From assembly GCA_002377985.1 (NCBI GenBank), contig DFQW01000173.1:9778-16377 (forward strand): a stretch of DNA of 6,600 nt, written 5' to 3'. The translations under genes and the position numbers were made by a program. Of this stretch, positions 6,470-6,600 are shown in pieces. The notes under the pieces are model-generated. The model did no database searches. It saw nothing but the letters and a program-made list of their open reading frames with translations, and was not told the DNA's origin. The stretch's first letter is position 1. Every line of letters begins with the position of its first letter. The stretch is from Halieaceae bacterium UBA3479 (GTDB lineage Bacteria > Pseudomonadota > Gammaproteobacteria > Pseudomonadales > Halieaceae).

Positions 6470-6600
6470 GGTCGCAGTGCCCCTCACTAAGCCTGACGAC
6501 CGGGTATCCCAAGTACCTGCAATGTGTGTCTGCTGGTGTGCCCGCAGACGCACCACTCCTAAAAGTCTATGACTACGGGCCCTTCGGGGCCCGCTTTTTT
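6470..6600 (+). ncRNA. Candidate structured small RNA or leader RNA ending in an intrinsic terminator
   Basis: No protein frame is credible here, but the plus strand forms successive stem-loops. First, GGTCG (6470-6474) pairs with CGACC (6497-6501) and encloses AGTG/CACT (6476-6479, 6485-6488). Second, GTGTGTCTGC (6524-6533) pairs with GCAGACGCAC (6544-6553) as a 10-bp stem with one G-U pair and a 10-base loop. A minor AGTC-TAT-GACT hairpin (6564-6574) follows. Last comes a terminator at 6576-6600. A promoter candidate sits just upstream. I do not recognise a known family: it lacks marks I would expect of 6S, 4.5S, tmRNA or RNase P RNA. It may be a free small RNA of about 130 nt, or the attenuated leader of a gene past the right edge. 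The structures are seen; transcription is inferred. Confidence 0.4.
6576..6600 (+). terminator. Rho-independent terminator with UUCG tetraloop
   Basis: CGGGCCC (6576-6582), loop TTCG (6583-6586) and GGGCCCG (6587-6593) form a perfect 7-bp GC-only stem closed by a C-G pair around the very stable UUCG tetraloop. C and at least six Ts follow up to the window edge. The T-run lies on the plus strand only; the minus strand reads no T-run after the stem. It therefore ends a rightward transcript, not the tRNA/tig unit. Confidence 0.85.

Noticed and set aside
6324..6556. Two overlapping minus-strand frames of 62 and 65 codons
   Set aside because: They overlap each other in different frames, have no clear ribosome site, end in low-complexity AT-rich sequence, and lie over the hairpins and terminator of the plus strand.

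Overview
The window carries a proteostasis gene cluster in the order tig, clpP, clpX, lon, read right to left on the minus strand, with a tRNA-Leu(UAG) gene just upstream of tig. This gene order, and the close match of ClpP, ClpX, Lon and trigger factor to the Escherichia coli proteins as I remember them, point to a gammaproteobacterium, probably free-living with moderate-to-high GC. I cannot fix the genus. All four protein genes look intact, with every catalytic and binding motif I checked in place, so this is core chromosome and not an accessory island.

Layout, left to right. Positions 31-2451: lon. 2452-2615: a 164-base gap with a good sigma-32-like promoter candidate. 2616-3908: clpX. 3909-4003: a 95-base gap with a small perfect inverted repeat. 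4004-4621: clpP. 4622-4640: a 19-base gap. 4641-5969: tig, with a perfect 8-bp inverted repeat in its last codons. 5970-6076: tig leader with a consensus -10 box. 6077-6161: tRNA-Leu with encoded CCA. 6162-6600: no convincing protein gene. This last stretch holds a possible tRNA promoter and GC-rich leader hairpin, an 80-base AT-rich block (6301-6380, 15% GC by count), and on the opposite (plus) strand a run of stem-loops ending in a textbook intrinsic terminator at 6576-6600.

How the genes work together. Trigger factor meets nascent chains at the ribosome exit tunnel. ClpX unfolds tagged or damaged proteins and feeds them into the ClpP chamber. Lon independently unfolds and degrades misfolded proteins. 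tig and clpP are close enough to be one transcript. clpX may be read through from clpP, and lon appears to have its own heat-shock-type promoter.

The only part that looks potentially undescribed is the plus-strand segment at about 6436-6600: a candidate promoter, three stem-loops and a UUCG-capped terminator with no coding sequence. It could be a small RNA of about 130 nt, or the leader or attenuator of a gene beyond the right edge. The rest is conventional, and I found no sign of a novel multi-gene system.
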